Assembly (NCBI GenBank): GCA_022117465.1
Contig: JAHCGZ010000001.1
Coordinates: 248,001 to 312,000, forward strand
Direction of reading: 5' to 3'
Origin: Candidatus Nitrosopumilus limneticus
GTDB taxonomy: Archaea > Thermoproteota > Nitrososphaeria > Nitrososphaerales > Nitrosopumilaceae
DNA length: 64,000 nt
In this document: one piece after another, positions 34,454 through 44,910 of the stretch
Layout: each line of letters opens with the position of its first letter
How positions within the stretch are numbered: position 1 is the first letter of the stretch
Translations under genes and position numbers: made by a program
The notes under the pieces: generated by a model
What the model saw: only the letters and a program-made list of their open reading frames with translations
Database searches by the model: none
Told to the model about the DNA's origin: nothing

Positions 34454-34900
34454 ATGATTCCAAAAACTGAGATTTATTTTGCAACTAGAAAAACTGCAAG
34501 TGCTCACGTTTACATTACAAAAGGCGTAGGCAAAGTTAGAATTAACAATGTTCCAGTTGAAATGATTCCACAAGAAATCGCTCGTGAAGTTATTTTAGCA
34601 CCACTTGAAATTGCAGGCGATTTAAGAGAGAAAATTGATATTTCTGTAAGAGTAAGAGGCGGAGGATATATGGGACAAGCCAGTGCAATTGCAACTGCAA
34701 TTACAAGAGCACTCATAGGCTGGACAAAATCTAAAAAAGATCCAAAAGATCATCCTTTCCCAAAGTCCACCAGAGAAGATCTCAGAAAACGAATTGATGA
34801 TTTTGATAAATATCTAGTAAGCGGGGATGCCAGACAAAAAGAACCAAAGAAATTTGGCGGACCTGGTGCAAGAACAAGAAAACAGAAATCTTACCGTTAG
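34454..34900 (+). CDS. rps9: Ribosomal protein uS9
   Basis: 148 residues, with ATRKTASAHVYITKGVGKVRIN and the C-terminal RKQKSYR tail that reaches the P-site tRNA. VRGGGYMGQASAIATAITRAL is the conserved core. It ends the ribosomal part of the operon; a nucleotidyltransferase gene follows after three bases instead of the rpoN/rpoK seen in some other archaea. Confidence 0.96.
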   Translation: MIPKTEIYFATRKTASAHVYITKGVGKVRINNVPVEMIPQEIAREVILAPLEIAGDLREKIDISVRVRGGGYMGQASAIATAITRALIGWTKSKKDPKDHPFPKSTREDLRKRIDDFDKYLVSGDARQKEPKKFGGPGARTRKQKSYR

Positions 34901-34903
34901 ATT

Positions 34904-35620
34904 GTGAAAGCTATAATTTTAGCAGGCGGCAAAGGTACACGCGGAAAACCATATACAGAATATTTTCCAAAAGCAATGATATCAATTAATGGAAAACCAA
35001 TGATTGATTATGTTATAAAATATTTGAAATCATTCAATTTCATAAAAGAAATAATCATAATTTCAGATTACAATGGCTTAGGCGGTCAAATTAAAAATTA
35101 CTATGGAGAGCAAAAAAACATAAAATTTGTTCAAGATTCACAAAATGGTACTGGAGGGGATTTGCTTCACATTGAAAAAGAACTCAAAGATGAATCAGAA
35201 TTTTTATTATGGTTTGTAGATAATCTATGTGCAATAGATATAAAAAAGATGAGAGAAACATTCAAAGAAAAAAATAGTTTTGCATGTATTGCTACTAGAA
35301 CAAAAAGAAAAGAAGAAACAGGTTTTGCAATTGTTGAGAATGGAATAATCAAAGAATTTAAGGAAAAACCGGTAATTAAATTACAATTATCAGAATGTTT
35401 GGGAGTCTACATGTTAGGAAAAGAAATCATTCAAAAAATAAAAATGAAGAAGACAAAACAAATTAATCTATCATTTGACATATTACAACAATTATCTAAA
35501 GAAGGCAAGGTAAGTGCCTATGATATTGGAGAAAGAGAGTGGATTGACGCAGAATCTCCAATAATTTTAGAGAGAAACGAGAAATTAGTGACGAAAATCA
35601 TAAAACAGATGGGACTGTAG
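34904..35620 (+). CDS. Sugar-phosphate nucleotidyltransferase
   Basis: 238 residues of the RmlA/GlmU N-terminal fold: AIILAGGKGTRGKPYTEYFPKAM is the nucleotide-binding loop, NGKPMIDYVI and the metal aspartate in LWFVDNLCAIDI follow. There is no left-handed beta-helix, so it is a pure nucleotidyltransferase; the sugar (glucose, mannose or GlcNAc phosphate) is unknown. GTG start three bases after uS9. The 3' end overlaps leuD by 23 bases tail to tail. Confidence 0.85.
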   Translation: MKAIILAGGKGTRGKPYTEYFPKAMISINGKPMIDYVIKYLKSFNFIKEIIIISDYNGLGGQIKNYYGEQKNIKFVQDSQNGTGGDLLHIEKELKDESEFLLWFVDNLCAIDIKKMRETFKEKNSFACIATRTKRKEETGFAIVENGIIKEFKEKPVIKLQLSECLGVYMLGKEIIQKIKMKKTKQINLSFDILQQLSKEGKVSAYDIGEREWIDAESPIILERNEKLVTKIIKQMGL

Positions 35621-36182
35621 ATTTTTCTTCAAATTCAGATATTTTATCCTCGTATTGAAAAGTTTGTTCAATATCATCTAATCCATCCAAAAGAATTTTT
35701 TTCTTATGAGAATTAATTTCAAATGGAATATTTTCAGAAGTAGTTTTAATAAGTTGATTTTGTAAATCGATTTCAATTGGATTAGTTTCATGCAATAATC
35801 TTTCTACCATTTTTAATTCCAGTGAAATTGGAAGTATTCCATTTTTGAAACAATTACTAAAGAAAATATCTGCAAAAGAGGATGAAATAATTACAGAAAA
35901 TCCATAATCATCTAAAGCCCATACAGCATGTTCTCTGCTAGAACCACAACCAAAATTATCACCTGTAACTAGAATTTTTGATCCATTATATTTTGAATCA
36001 TTTAAGATAAAATCAGATTTCACATTTTCGTTTTCATCATATCTCCAATTAAAAAATAGAAATTTACCAAATCCAGATTTTTGAACTAACTTTAGAAATT
36101 GTTTTGGGATAATTTGATCAGTGTCAACATTCACCCTATCTAGTGGAGTGACAATACTTTTTACATTTTGAAATGGTTTCAT
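35598..36182 (-). CDS. leuD: 3-isopropylmalate dehydratase small subunit
   Basis: About 194 residues from the ATG at 36182, two bases after the leuC stop. VTPLDRVNVDTDQIIPKQFLK, the [20 protein letters not shown] motif and DYGFSVIISSSFADIFFSNC are the bacterial-type LeuD signatures. With LeuC it isomerises 2- to 3-isopropylmalate in leucine synthesis. An upstream in-frame start at 36209 would overlap leuC by 26 bases. Confidence 0.93.
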   Translation of the reverse strand: MKPFQNVKSIVTPLDRVNVDTDQIIPKQFLKLVQKSGFGKFLFFNWRYDENENVKSDFILNDSKYNGSKILVTGDNFGCGSSREHAVWALDDYGFSVIISSSFADIFFSNCFKNGILPISLELKMVERLLHETNPIEIDLQNQLIKTTSENIPFEINSHKKKILLDGLDDIEQTFQYEDKISEFEEKSTVPSVL

Positions 36183-36183
36183 A

Positions 36184-37599
36184 CTAATTGAAATCCAATT
36201 TTCTAACATCTACAAAATGACCATAAATTGCTGCTGCTGCAGCCATCACAGGACTAACTAGATGAGTCCTACCACCAGTACCTTGTCTTCCTTCAAAATT
36301 TCTATTTGATGTACTGGCACATCTCTCTCCAGGTAATAAAATATCAGGATTCATGCCTAAACACATGCTACATCCAGCCTCTCTCCATTCAAAATTAGCA
36401 TCAATAAAAATTTTATCTAATCCCATTTCCTCAGCTTGTCTTTTTACCATTTGAGAACCAGGAACCACCATTGCATTAATATTTGATGCAACTTTTTTTC
36501 CTTTAACAATTTTTGAAGCCTCAATAAGATCTTCTAATCTTGCATTAGTACAAGATCCAATAAACACTCTATCAATCATTATATCCTCGATCATAGTTCC
36601 AGATTTAAGAGCCATATATTCAAGAGCTTTTTCAGCTCCCCTCTTTTGATTTGCATCACCGTTTGAAAATTCATCTGGAGATGGAATAGATTCATCTACA
36701 TCGCAAGTCATTCCAGGATTTGTTCCCCAACTTACTTGTGGTGCAATATCATTAATGTCTAAAGTAAATGTTTTATCAAAAATTGCGTCAGAGTCTGTTG
36801 TTAGGGTTTTTTTCCAGGAATCTACAAGAGATTCATAGTTTTTTGGGGTATATTCCCTATCTCGTAAATAATCAAAGGTCTTGTCATCAGGTGCAATTAA
36901 TCCTGCACGAGCTCCTCCCTCAATAGACATATTACAAATTGTCATTCGCTGATCCATAGAAAGATCAGTTATTCCTTCTCCACGATACTCAATGACAGTA
37001 CCAGTTCCACCAGCAGTTCCAATATTTTTGATTATTGATAAAATAATATCTTTAGCAGTTACTGCATGAGGATTGCTTCTTTTTCCCTCAACTCTAACTT
37101 CAAATGTTTTTGGCTTTTCTAACCATAATGTTTGAGATGCCAATACATGTTCAACTTCACTAGTTCCTATTCCCAATGCCAACGCACCAAATGCACCATG
37201 AGTTGAAGTGTGGCTATCACCACAAACAATAGTGGAACCAGGTAGAGTTATACCTAATTGAGGTCCAATTACATGAACAATTCCCTGATTTGGACTGTCA
37301 ATATCAAATAATTTAATTCCAAAATCTTTACAATTGTTCTTTAGTGTTTTAATTTGAACAGCAGAAGTTTGATCCAATATAGGTAAAGAGCGATTACTGG
37401 TGGGAACATTATGATCCATAGTAGCAATTGTCAAATCTGGACGTCGTACTTTCCTATTATTCATACGTAATCCTTCAAATGCTTGAGGAGATGTAACTTC
37501 ATGAACTAGATGTCTATCAATGTAAATTAAAGTGGGTTCATTTTGTTTTTCAACAACAACATGAGATTCCCAAATCTTTTCAAAAAGTGTTTTTCCCAT
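36184..37599 (-). CDS. leuC: 3-isopropylmalate dehydratase large subunit
   Basis: 471 residues from the ATG at 37599, one base after the stop of the preceding gene. [15 protein letters not shown] is the family's N-terminus. It has the substrate and cluster motifs [43 protein letters not shown] and [11 protein letters not shown] with the [4Fe-4S] cysteines. The length is that of bacterial-type LeuC. The set leuC-leuD here is distinct from the shorter archaeal-type pair directly upstream. Confidence 0.94.
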   Translation of the reverse strand: MGKTLFEKIWESHVVVEKQNEPTLIYIDRHLVHEVTSPQAFEGLRMNNRKVRRPDLTIATMDHNVPTSNRSLPILDQTSAVQIKTLKNNCKDFGIKLFDIDSPNQGIVHVIGPQLGITLPGSTIVCGDSHTSTHGAFGALALGIGTSEVEHVLASQTLWLEKPKTFEVRVEGKRSNPHAVTAKDIILSIIKNIGTAGGTGTVIEYRGEGITDLSMDQRMTICNMSIEGGARAGLIAPDDKTFDYLRDREYTPKNYESLVDSWKKTLTTDSDAIFDKTFTLDINDIAPQVSWGTNPGMTCDVDESIPSPDEFSNGDANQKRGAEKALEYMALKSGTMIEDIMIDRVFIGSCTNARLEDLIEASKIVKGKKVASNINAMVVPGSQMVKRQAEEMGLDKIFIDANFEWREAGCSMCLGMNPDILLPGERCASTSNRNFEGRQGTGGRTHLVSPVMAAAAAIYGHFVDVRKLDFN

Positions 37600-37600
37600 T

Positions 37601-38092
37601 TTAATCCTGATCTGGCTTATACTTGAATAAACCACCGGCTGCAATTATTTTTCCAATAATTTCAGAGAAGGGTTTCATTTTGTATGTTTGATTTTTTGTA
37701 ATATTTTTTATTTGATTTTTTGAAATATCAATATCAATTTCATCACCTTCAGAAATTCCATCATAAGCATCTTGATAAATTTCAATAGGTAGCAAAAATG
37801 CGCCATCAACAGAATTTCGGTAAAAAATTCTTGCAAAAGATAAAGCAAGAATTGCTTTTATCCCAGACTGAGACAATGCGATTGGAGCATGTTCACGAGA
37901 TGAACCACATCCAAAATTCTTTCCAGATAAAATAAAATCACCTTCTTTCACTTTAGAATGAAAATCAGGATCTAATCCCTCCATTGCATGAGTTGCTAAT
38001 TCTGCATAATCATGAACTTTAAGATATTGACCAGGAATAATTACATCAGTGTCGATATTATCACGATCATATTTTATGATATTTCCCTTCAT
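37601..38092 (-). CDS. Archaeal-type LeuD/HacB small subunit
   Basis: 163 residues of the short form: [62 protein letters not shown]. It pairs with the large subunit upstream, overlapping by four bases. Proteins of this type work as homoaconitase, as isopropylmalate isomerase or as a second aconitase-like enzyme. Because a bacterial-type leuCD follows, this pair may serve another substrate. Confidence 0.88.
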   Translation of the reverse strand: MKGNIIKYDRDNIDTDVIIPGQYLKVHDYAELATHAMEGLDPDFHSKVKEGDFILSGKNFGCGSSREHAPIALSQSGIKAILALSFARIFYRNSVDGAFLLPIEIYQDAYDGISEGDEIDIDISKNQIKNITKNQTYKMKPFSEIIGKIIAAGGLFKYKPDQD

Positions 38093-39359
38093 AGCAAATC
38101 CCTAGGGTCAGTAATTTTTCCAGTAACTGCAGAAGCTGCTGCAACCATTGGAGAGGCAAGATAGGTTTGTGATTCAACGTGACCCATTCTACCTGGGAAA
38201 TTTCTGTTTGTGGTACTAATACAGATTTCATCTTTTGCCAATACGCCCATATGTGCACCACAGCAGGCACCACAAGTAGGTGGTCCAACAGTAGCACCAG
38301 CATCTAAGAAAATTTTCAACAGACCATTTTCCATAGCGCGTTGGTAAATTGAAATTGCTGCAGGCAATATTTCAGTTCTAATCTTTACTTTTCTTCCTTT
38401 GAGTATTTTTGCTACAGCTTCCAAATCTTCGTATTTTGCACCAGTACATGATCCAATGTATGATTTATCCAATTCCACTGAAGGAGCTTCACCTACAACA
38501 CATGTATTGTCAGGTGAAAATGGTTTTGCAATCATTGGTTCTATTTCTGAACTTTCAAATTCAAAGAGTTTAGAATATTCTGTATCTGCATCTCCGTGTA
38601 CTAACCTCATATTTGTTGCACCTTTAGCAGAAAGATAGTCAACCACCTTTTGATCAGGTTCAACAATTCCATTTTTAGCTCCTGCTTCAGTTGTCATATT
38701 ACATAAAGTCAGTCTACTTTCAACAGACATGGCATCAATTCCACTTCCACCAAATTGCATTGTTTGATATGCAGCACCATCATTTCCAATTTCACCAATT
38801 ATTTTTAGAATGAAATCTTTTGCCATCACATGATTAGGTAACGTTCCATTTAGTTTGAAATAGTAGGTTTCTGGAACTTTAAACCAAATATTTCCATTTA
38901 ACAAAACATATGCAATATCAGTATGACCTAAACCAACTGCAAATGCACCTAAAGCTCCAGTTGTATTTGTATGAGAATCACCACCAACATAAACATCACC
39001 AGGCATTACCATCGCTTGTTCATGAGATATGGTATGACATATACCATATTGACCCATTCCATATTTGAAATGTTTTTCAATACCATAATTTTTTGTGAAA
39101 TTTGATAATTTTACAATATTTTCTGCAGATAGTTTATCAGCTGATGGTACGAAATGAGTCTTCAGCTACCCAACTTTTGTTGGATCCCATAATATTATCA
39201 ACTGCATTCCTTGTTTTTTAATTTATCAAAAACCTTGATTACACCAGGTCCAGATACATCATGCATCATTACTTTATCGACATCAGCAAAAACCACATCA
39301 TCAGGTGCTACTGAGGACTTACCTGAGGCACGTGCAAGGATCTTCTCAACTATATTCAT
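38089..39359 (-). pseudogene. Archaeal-type LeuC/aconitase-like large subunit, frameshifted
   Basis: The family's large subunit with its frame broken near the N-terminus. The true start appears to be ATG at 39359 ([17 protein letters not shown]), giving about 50 residues to KLKNK at 39210. From there the next 50 residues ([43 protein letters not shown]) are found only in other frames. A missing G at about 39209, a missing T at about 39172 (GTTGGG where GTTTGGG is expected), and an extra T at about 39157 (GACTCAT for GACCAT) explain it. Downstream of 39057 the frame is intact for 322 residues, including PGDVYVGGDSHTNTTGALGA and the cluster motif GPPTCGACCGAHMG. Confidence 0.8.
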
Positions 39360-39432
39360 GATTCAAAAAGCTCGCTCTTGGGATTAAAAGCTTTTCAGAA
39401 CAATAAAAAAGAAACAGAATTCATAGAATATT

Positions 39433-40220
39433 GTGCAATTAACAGTATTACCACTTCAGGCAGAAAGAATGGAAAATAAATTTGATATTTTTGAAGCTTT
39501 AACAAATACTTTAGAAAAAAATGAAACGAAATTACAAGAAGGTGATGTAATAGTAATTTCTACAAAATATGTATCAAATTCACAAGGAAGAATTGTAGAT
39601 TTGGAGAAAATAAAAACATCAGAATATGGCATAAAAATTGCAGAGGAATATAGATTAAAACCAGAAATTGCAGAAATTATCATTAGAGAATCAGATAAAA
39701 TTTTTGGAGGTATAGGAGGATTCGTTATTACGTCAGCAGATAATATATGGCACCAAATGCAGGAATTGATAAATCAAATGTAAAAGAAGGTAAAGCAATT
39801 CTATACCCAACTAATCCTTATCTAATTGCAGAACAAATTCGAAGAAAAGTTTTCTTAAAATTATTAATTCATGTAGGAGTTATTTTAGTAGATAGTAGGT
39901 TAATGCCAGCAAGAATTGGAACATCAGGAGTTGCAGTATCTTGTGCAGGAATAGAGCCAGTATTAGACATGAGATCCAAAAAAGATCTTGATGGAAATCC
40001 ATTAAAAGTTACATTTCAAGCGGTGGTAGATAATCTTGCAACAATTGCAAATCACAAAATGGGAGAAGCTGATGAATCAAGACCATTTGCAATAGTGAGA
40101 GATTCAGGAGCAAAACTCACGGATAGAAAAATAAATTCTTCAGAGATGGCAATAGCACCAGAACAATGTGTTTACGTTAGAGGTCTTACAAATCCACCAA
40201 AAAATCAATATACAAAATAA
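39433..40220 (+). pseudogene. cofE: Coenzyme F420-0:gamma-glutamyl ligase CofE, frameshifted
   Basis: Adds glutamates to F420-0. The family sequence is split between two frames: 39433-39783 holds the N-terminal part (VLPLQAERMENKFDIFEAL, DVIVISTKYVSNSQG, FGGIGGFVITSADNI) and 39747-40220 the rest (MAPNAGIDKSNV, ILYPTNPYLIAEQIRR, ILVDSRLMPARIGTSGVAVSC). Reading ATA-ATG-GCA-CCA instead of ATA-TGG-CAC restores one continuous CofE of about 260 residues; one A is missing at about 39748. GTG start. It lies next to the frameshifted LeuC-like gene, so both lesions may have the same cause. Confidence 0.82.
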
Positions 40221-40254
40221 GTTTTTTTAAATAGAGGAATTTAAGATAAAAGAC

Positions 40255-40806
40255 ATGGAATACTTGACAACATATCCAAAAACTATCTCATTTATTGATG
40301 GATTAAAGCATATAATTCATGTAGATAATAGAGAGGGAGTAGAACAACTTCATATTGTTGTTAAAAAAAGTTTTGAAGATTTGATGAAAATATTTACAGC
40401 AGAGGGATTTACCAAAGTAAAATTAGAACACAAACAACCTGATCAAATTGGTAGTGGAATAAATTTGAAATTAAAAAAACCTTGGGAGATGCATATCAGA
40501 ATGGTAGATTTAGAAGATGGAAAAATTGGAATTCATGCAGAAGTGGAAGTATCAAGAGATTATCTTCAACATTTGTTTTCACAAAGAACTCCTGTAGTGT
40601 ATGAAGTTGTGGAAATTTTAAAAAAATATCAAGTAGATTGCAATATTTGGCACGATAAAATTAAAAAAAATATTACAGGAGTAATAGATAACTATAAAGT
40701 AAAACTTGCAACTCCAGGAATTCCAGTATTTGCATGGAAACCAATGTTATTTGTAATTGGAACTGTAATGATATTGTATGGTTGGAAGTTTTTTAATACT
40801 ATTTGA
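40255..40806 (+). CDS. Unknown protein with C-terminal membrane helix
   Basis: 183 residues. The body is alpha/beta with KTISFIDGLKHIIHVDNREGVEQ and KLKKPWEMHIRMVDLEDGKIGIHAEV, and the last 25 residues (WKPMLFVIGTVMILYGWKFF) form a membrane helix, so it is anchored by its tail with the body in the cytoplasm. I do not recognise the family. It lies 34 bases after cofE on the same strand and could be co-transcribed. Confidence 0.65.
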   Translation: MEYLTTYPKTISFIDGLKHIIHVDNREGVEQLHIVVKKSFEDLMKIFTAEGFTKVKLEHKQPDQIGSGINLKLKKPWEMHIRMVDLEDGKIGIHAEVEVSRDYLQHLFSQRTPVVYEVVEILKKYQVDCNIWHDKIKKNITGVIDNYKVKLATPGIPVFAWKPMLFVIGTVMILYGWKFFNTI

Positions 40807-40828
40807 GAATAAATTAAAGAAAAATTAT

Positions 40829-41152
40829 CTAAACACCAAGAGTTTCGGCTTTAGTTAATTCAAGAAATACTTTATCGCCAACTGAAAGATTCATCTCTTT
40901 GTATTCATGCATTTCAACTTTTAATTGAGTAATTCCGGATTGCATACCCATACCAGCACCAGACATCATCTTGTTAAGATCTTTCATCATATCATTCATG
41001 TTTGAAAATCCCATAACCTTTGGAGAGCCAAAAGCAGCAGGTGGATTTTGATTTCCATCTTTAAGATCTTTGAGTGAAGATAGTGAAAGTATAACATATG
41101 GCGCTCCATCTGGGGCTGAATCAATGCTTTTTACAACAAATTCTTTCTTCAT
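40829..41152 (-). CDS. Small conserved protein, unknown
   Basis: 107 residues. KEFVVKSIDSAPDGAPYVILSLSSLKD looks like the first strands of a small barrel, a Met/Gly-rich middle (MMKDLNKMMSGAGMGMQ) forms a flexible insert, and the C-terminus (NLSVGDKVFLELTKAE) returns to strands. The shape suggests an OB- or S1-like barrel with a loop. No family recognised. Transcribed alone between two opposite-strand genes. Confidence 0.55.
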   Translation of the reverse strand: MKKEFVVKSIDSAPDGAPYVILSLSSLKDLKDGNQNPPAAFGSPKVMGFSNMNDMMKDLNKMMSGAGMGMQSGITQLKVEMHEYKEMNLSVGDKVFLELTKAETLGV

Positions 41153-41241
41153 GTTTAACCCACTAGAGTTGTCTATATAATTTTAATATTTTGAGCTGAT
41201 TTAATAAAAATTGAAGATTTAATTACAAATTTACGTAGATC

Positions 41242-41790
41242 GTGTTATTGTCAGAATCACTAAAAACAAAATTAGAGTATTATGGCATATCACCGTGGGA
41301 GATAGAAGTACTCTATGGATTTCTAAGTTCTAGATTTACAGTGCTACAAGAAGAGATAGAAAATAATGATGAGAATTTTGTAAGTTTTCTAGATATTGAT
41401 ATTCCCTTAGAATTTAATGAATCATTTTTCAAATGGTTTGATTTTAAACGCTGGGAAAAAGTAAAAGATGTTTTAAAAGAATACAAACGAAGACGGGGTA
41501 GTCGTAATGCATTAAAGATTAAAATTAATTTTGCAGGAAATCCAAGAATTGTATTTACAGTTGATGTAGTTGATAGACAGTGGTTTAATAATGCAATAGA
41601 AAAAATAGACTTTGTAATAGAATTATTACCACACCATCTTGATCCTCAAAAACTTCCACAAGGAATTAAAGAAGTTAATTACAAATTCGATATTGAATCA
41701 GTTAGATGGAGATTAGATATAGCAAAAACAAAAGATAAGGAATTTACATTTAGAGGAGATACCTGGGAAGAAATTAAAAAAGAAATTTAA
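41242..41790 (+). CDS. Conserved archaeal-looking protein, unknown
   Basis: 182 residues beginning at a GTG. The sequence is acidic and aromatic, with SPWEIEVLYGFLSSRFTVLQ and IVFTVDVVDRQWFNNAIEKID; the C-terminus is helical. No signal, membrane segment or catalytic motif was recognised. It stands alone and ends 11 bases from the convergent korB gene. Confidence 0.55.
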   Translation: MLLSESLKTKLEYYGISPWEIEVLYGFLSSRFTVLQEEIENNDENFVSFLDIDIPLEFNESFFKWFDFKRWEKVKDVLKEYKRRRGSRNALKIKINFAGNPRIVFTVDVVDRQWFNNAIEKIDFVIELLPHHLDPQKLPQGIKEVNYKFDIESVRWRLDIAKTKDKEFTFRGDTWEEIKKEI

Positions 41791-41801
41791 CAGAATCTTA
41801 A

Positions 41802-42764
41802 TTATACATTTAGAGAATCAAGAATTTTAGAAATATCAGTATTTGGTAATCCATTTTCAGATATGATTTGTTTTGCAGGTGGATTTTCAAGATAATTTGG
41901 AATTTTGTCAATCAATCTTGTACTGAAAGGAGAAACTAATTCATTTTGATAGAAAACACCTGTTGGGATTTTATCTCCCCATTCAAGTGATTTTATCAAA
42001 GCTTGAGAAAGTTTTTCATTAACTTCAACTTCATCAGCATAATTTACAGTCGGATCAAAATTTGTATCTTCAAGTTTGTAAATTCTAGAATGTCTTTCCA
42101 TAGATTCTTGTGCTAAATCGACACCAGCATACCAATCTCTGGTGTTAATATCATTGTAAGTAGGACATGGCTGCAATACATCAAGAAATGAAAGACCTTT
42201 GTGTTTAACTGCTTTCACAATTAAATCTTTGAGATGTCTAACATCATAAGAATATCCACGTGCAATAAATGTAAAACCACTAACTACTGCTAACCCAATT
42301 GGATTTACATTAGAATTTGTATTGGGTGATGGAAGTGATTTTGTTTTCTCACCTAGTTTGAGGGTTGGAGATGCTTGTCCCTTTGTTAATCCATAAACAC
42401 CATTATCAAAAATAATGTAAGTCATATCGATATTTCTTCTACCAGCTCCTACAAAATGACCTGCACCAATTCCCAATCCATCTCCGTCTCCACCAACTGC
42501 AACAACAGTCATATCAGGATTTGCTAGTTTGGCACCTTGGGCAAAAGTTAGAACTCGACCATGCAATGTATGAACACCATATGTGTTAATGAAATGAGAT
42601 GTTTTTCCAGAACATCCAATTCCCGAAAAAATAGTAGCTTTATCACGTTCAATTCCCATTTCAGCTAATGCCATTTGCAAAGCATTTACAATACCAAAAT
42701 CACCACATCCTGGACACCAATCATTGTGTACATCAGTTTTGTAATCAGTAAGTTTAAGCGCCAT
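41802..42764 (-). CDS. korB: 2-oxoacid:ferredoxin oxidoreductase, beta subunit
   Basis: 320 residues. The TPP-binding part is clear: [44 protein letters not shown], and [22 protein letters not shown] with the Mg-binding N[13 protein letters not shown]. It forms the enzyme with the fused gamma-alpha subunit directly upstream, with an 11-base overlap. The complex oxidises or makes a 2-oxoacid (2-oxoglutarate or pyruvate) with ferredoxin as the electron partner. The specific substrate cannot be told from sequence alone. Confidence 0.93.
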   Translation of the reverse strand: MALKLTDYKTDVHNDWCPGCGDFGIVNALQMALAEMGIERDKATIFSGIGCSGKTSHFINTYGVHTLHGRVLTFAQGAKLANPDMTVVAVGGDGDGLGIGAGHFVGAGRRNIDMTYIIFDNGVYGLTKGQASPTLKLGEKTKSLPSPNTNSNVNPIGLAVVSGFTFIARGYSYDVRHLKDLIVKAVKHKGLSFLDVLQPCPTYNDINTRDWYAGVDLAQESMERHSRIYKLEDTNFDPTVNYADEVEVNEKLSQALIKSLEWGDKIPTGVFYQNELVSPFSTRLIDKIPNYLENPPAKQIISENGLPNTDISKILDSLNV

Positions 42765-44661
42765 GACTTAGAATCTCCCTCTTTGAAGATTTATTTTCGA
42801 CAATTTTCTTTAAAGAATCATAAATTTCAGTACTTGTCATTCCTCTTCCAGTATATTTTAAAATATAATAATCAATATCTCGAGTAATGTTTTGCTTAAA
42901 GATCTTACCTAATTGTCCAGAATGATTTGCTTCAATGTCAATCAATACTTTAGCATCCTTGACTAGTGATTTAACATATTCTGTAGGAAATGGATGTAGT
43001 AATTTTATTTGTATAAATCCAATGTCAATACCTTCTTTTTTTAACATAGTTTGTGCATCAAGAATAGGACCCTTTGTAGAACCCCAAGAAATTATTGTAT
43101 AATCATGAATTCCAAATGATATAGCTTGATCAGATACTGGAATAGTTTTTAATGCTAAATCTAATCTAGACATTCTCTTATCCATCATCTTTATGCGAAT
43201 TTGTGGATCTTCTGTAATGTGTCCATATTCATCAGATTCATCACCAGTATTCCAAAACACACCATTATCCATTCCGAGTTTAGAACGTGGCGAAATTCCA
43301 TCATCAGTAAATGCAAATCGTTTGTATTCACCTTCAACCTTATCTAATAATTTACCACGATTAATTGAAATTTTCTTTGGATTAAATTTTTTACAAGTTA
43401 CAACAGAACTTGACAAAAATTTATCCATCATGTGAATTACAGGAATTTGATATTCATCAGCATAATTGAAACAATTACCAGTATCGTAGAAACTCTCTTC
43501 AATATCACCTGAAGCATAAACTATTTTTGGAAAATCACCACATCCTGCAAATACGGTAAAAAGTAAATCATCTTGACCATGACGAGTAGGTAATCCAGTC
43601 GAAGGTCCACTTCTTTGGTACAGAGTAATTACAACTGCTACTTCATTAATTCCAGCCCAGCCAAGTGCCTCAGTCATTAAGGCAAATCCAGGCCCAGAAG
43701 TGGAAGTAGATGAACGAGTTCCAGTAAGAGCAGCACCAATCATCATACCTATTGCAGAAATTTCATCCTCAGTTTGAATAACAATAATAGAACCAGGTCT
43801 ATCATTTTCAATTTCCAAAATTTCATTCGATTCTAAATAAACACTTTCATCAGATGCTGGAGTAATTGGATAATATGATTGGAATCTACAACCAGAAACC
43901 ATTTTGCCAAGAGATGTTCCAAAATGGCCTTGAACAAGAATTGTGTTAGGTTGCTTTGGTACACCAGTTAAAACATGATCAAAATTTTCAAAAGTACTTG
44001 ATGCATAATTGTAAGAAAAACTTGCAGCTTGCTTGTTAATCTCTGCAACTTGTGGTTTTTTAGAAAAGGTATCATCAATTGAATCAACTAACGAATTAGA
44101 TGGCATTTTTATCAATCCTAATGATAATGAGACACCAAGTATATTGTACATTCTAACTAAACCACGCAATCTAGGATTATCAACTTCTTCAGAAAGAGTT
44201 TGAAGTAAACTCTTGAAAGAAACTGGATAAAGTTTTACTCCTTTTTCCTTTGCTACCTCTAGTACTCCTGCAATTGTAAATGGTTTATTTTTTGATTCAA
44301 GTAATTTATGTAATCTCTCCTTGAAAGGTTCATCCAAAGTTCCAACTCTACCAGTATCTGTATTTTCTAATTCAGAATCATAAATAATTCCACCATTAGA
44401 AGAAATTTCATCAAAATGACGAAAGATTGTTTCAGCATCAAATGAAACCATTAAATTTACATCATTAACATTGGAATGAATATTTTGATCAGAAACTCGA
44501 ACTGTAAAGTAGCTATGTTCTCCTTTGATATTTGAATAAAATTCTCTTTTACCAAATATTTGATATCCCATTTGAGCACAAACTTTGGAAAAAATATTAG
44601 CAGCAGATTCCACTCCACTTCCTTGCGGTCCACCAATTAACCAAGTAAAATCAGTATTCAC
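42754..44661 (-). CDS. korA: 2-oxoacid:ferredoxin oxidoreductase, fused gamma-alpha subunit
   Basis: 635 residues. Residues 1 to about 190 are the gamma domain ([34 protein letters not shown]), and the alpha domain follows from about 230 ([57 protein letters not shown]). This fusion is normal for archaeal OFOR. It is followed by korB. Central carbon metabolism: oxidation of 2-oxoacids in the TCA direction or reductive carboxylation when ferredoxin is reduced. Confidence 0.93.
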   Translation of the reverse strand: MNTDFTWLIGGPQGSGVESAANIFSKVCAQMGYQIFGKREFYSNIKGEHSYFTVRVSDQNIHSNVNDVNLMVSFDAETIFRHFDEISSNGGIIYDSELENTDTGRVGTLDEPFKERLHKLLESKNKPFTIAGVLEVAKEKGVKLYPVSFKSLLQTLSEEVDNPRLRGLVRMYNILGVSLSLGLIKMPSNSLVDSIDDTFSKKPQVAEINKQAASFSYNYASSTFENFDHVLTGVPKQPNTILVQGHFGTSLGKMVSGCRFQSYYPITPASDESVYLESNEILEIENDRPGSIIVIQTEDEISAIGMMIGAALTGTRSSTSTSGPGFALMTEALGWAGINEVAVVITLYQRSGPSTGLPTRHGQDDLLFTVFAGCGDFPKIVYASGDIEESFYDTGNCFNYADEYQIPVIHMMDKFLSSSVVTCKKFNPKKISINRGKLLDKVEGEYKRFAFTDDGISPRSKLGMDNGVFWNTGDESDEYGHITEDPQIRIKMMDKRMSRLDLALKTIPVSDQAISFGIHDYTIISWGSTKGPILDAQTMLKKEGIDIGFIQIKLLHPFPTEYVKSLVKDAKVLIDIEANHSGQLGKIFKQNITRDIDYYILKYTGRGMTSTEIYDSLKKIVENKSSKREILSHGA

Positions 44662-44714
44662 AACAACTCACAACATTGTTTCAAATAATAACCACATGAT
44701 AAACAACTATTCAA

Positions 44715-44858
44715 TTATCCACCTGTTGCTGCTTCAAATAATGCACATTCGCATTTATCACGTTCACCACAGTAAGGGCACACACATACACATTTTTCAA
44801 TAGAATTACCACAATCTATACAAATAGCAAATTCTTCCTCCTCGATTTTAGAAGACAT
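44715..44858 (-). CDS. 47-residue Cys-rich zinc protein
   Basis: Complete ORF of 47 codons with eight cysteines: C13-I-D-C16, C23-V-C-V-C-P-Y-C30 and C36-E-C38. The first CXXC and the CPYC pair could form a zinc ribbon, and the CVCVC and CEC runs add thiols as in a metallothionein. The N-terminus is acidic. An ATTTATAC box at 44879-44886, read on the minus strand, is centred about 25 bases ahead of the ATG. Function unknown. Confidence 0.65.
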   Translation of the reverse strand: MSSKIEEEEFAICIDCGNSIEKCVCVCPYCGERDKCECALFEAATGG

Positions 44859-44878
44859 GATATTGATACAAAGAAATC

Positions 44879-44886
44879 GTATAAAT
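44879..44886. promoter_or_regulatory. Shared TATA box between two divergent genes
   Basis: GTATAAAT on the plus strand is centred 28 bases before the ATG at 44911; read on the minus strand as ATTTATAC it is about 25 bases before the ATG at 44858. One box can therefore serve both leaderless genes. Confidence 0.4.
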
Positions 44887-44910
44887 GGTTTGAGATAAAT
44901 CTGAAGACTA

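Noticed and set aside
38067-38303. Minus-strand frame overlapping the LeuC-like gene's end in a second frame
   Set aside because: The alternative frame gives the conserved family sequence; this one is Leu-rich shadow sequence.
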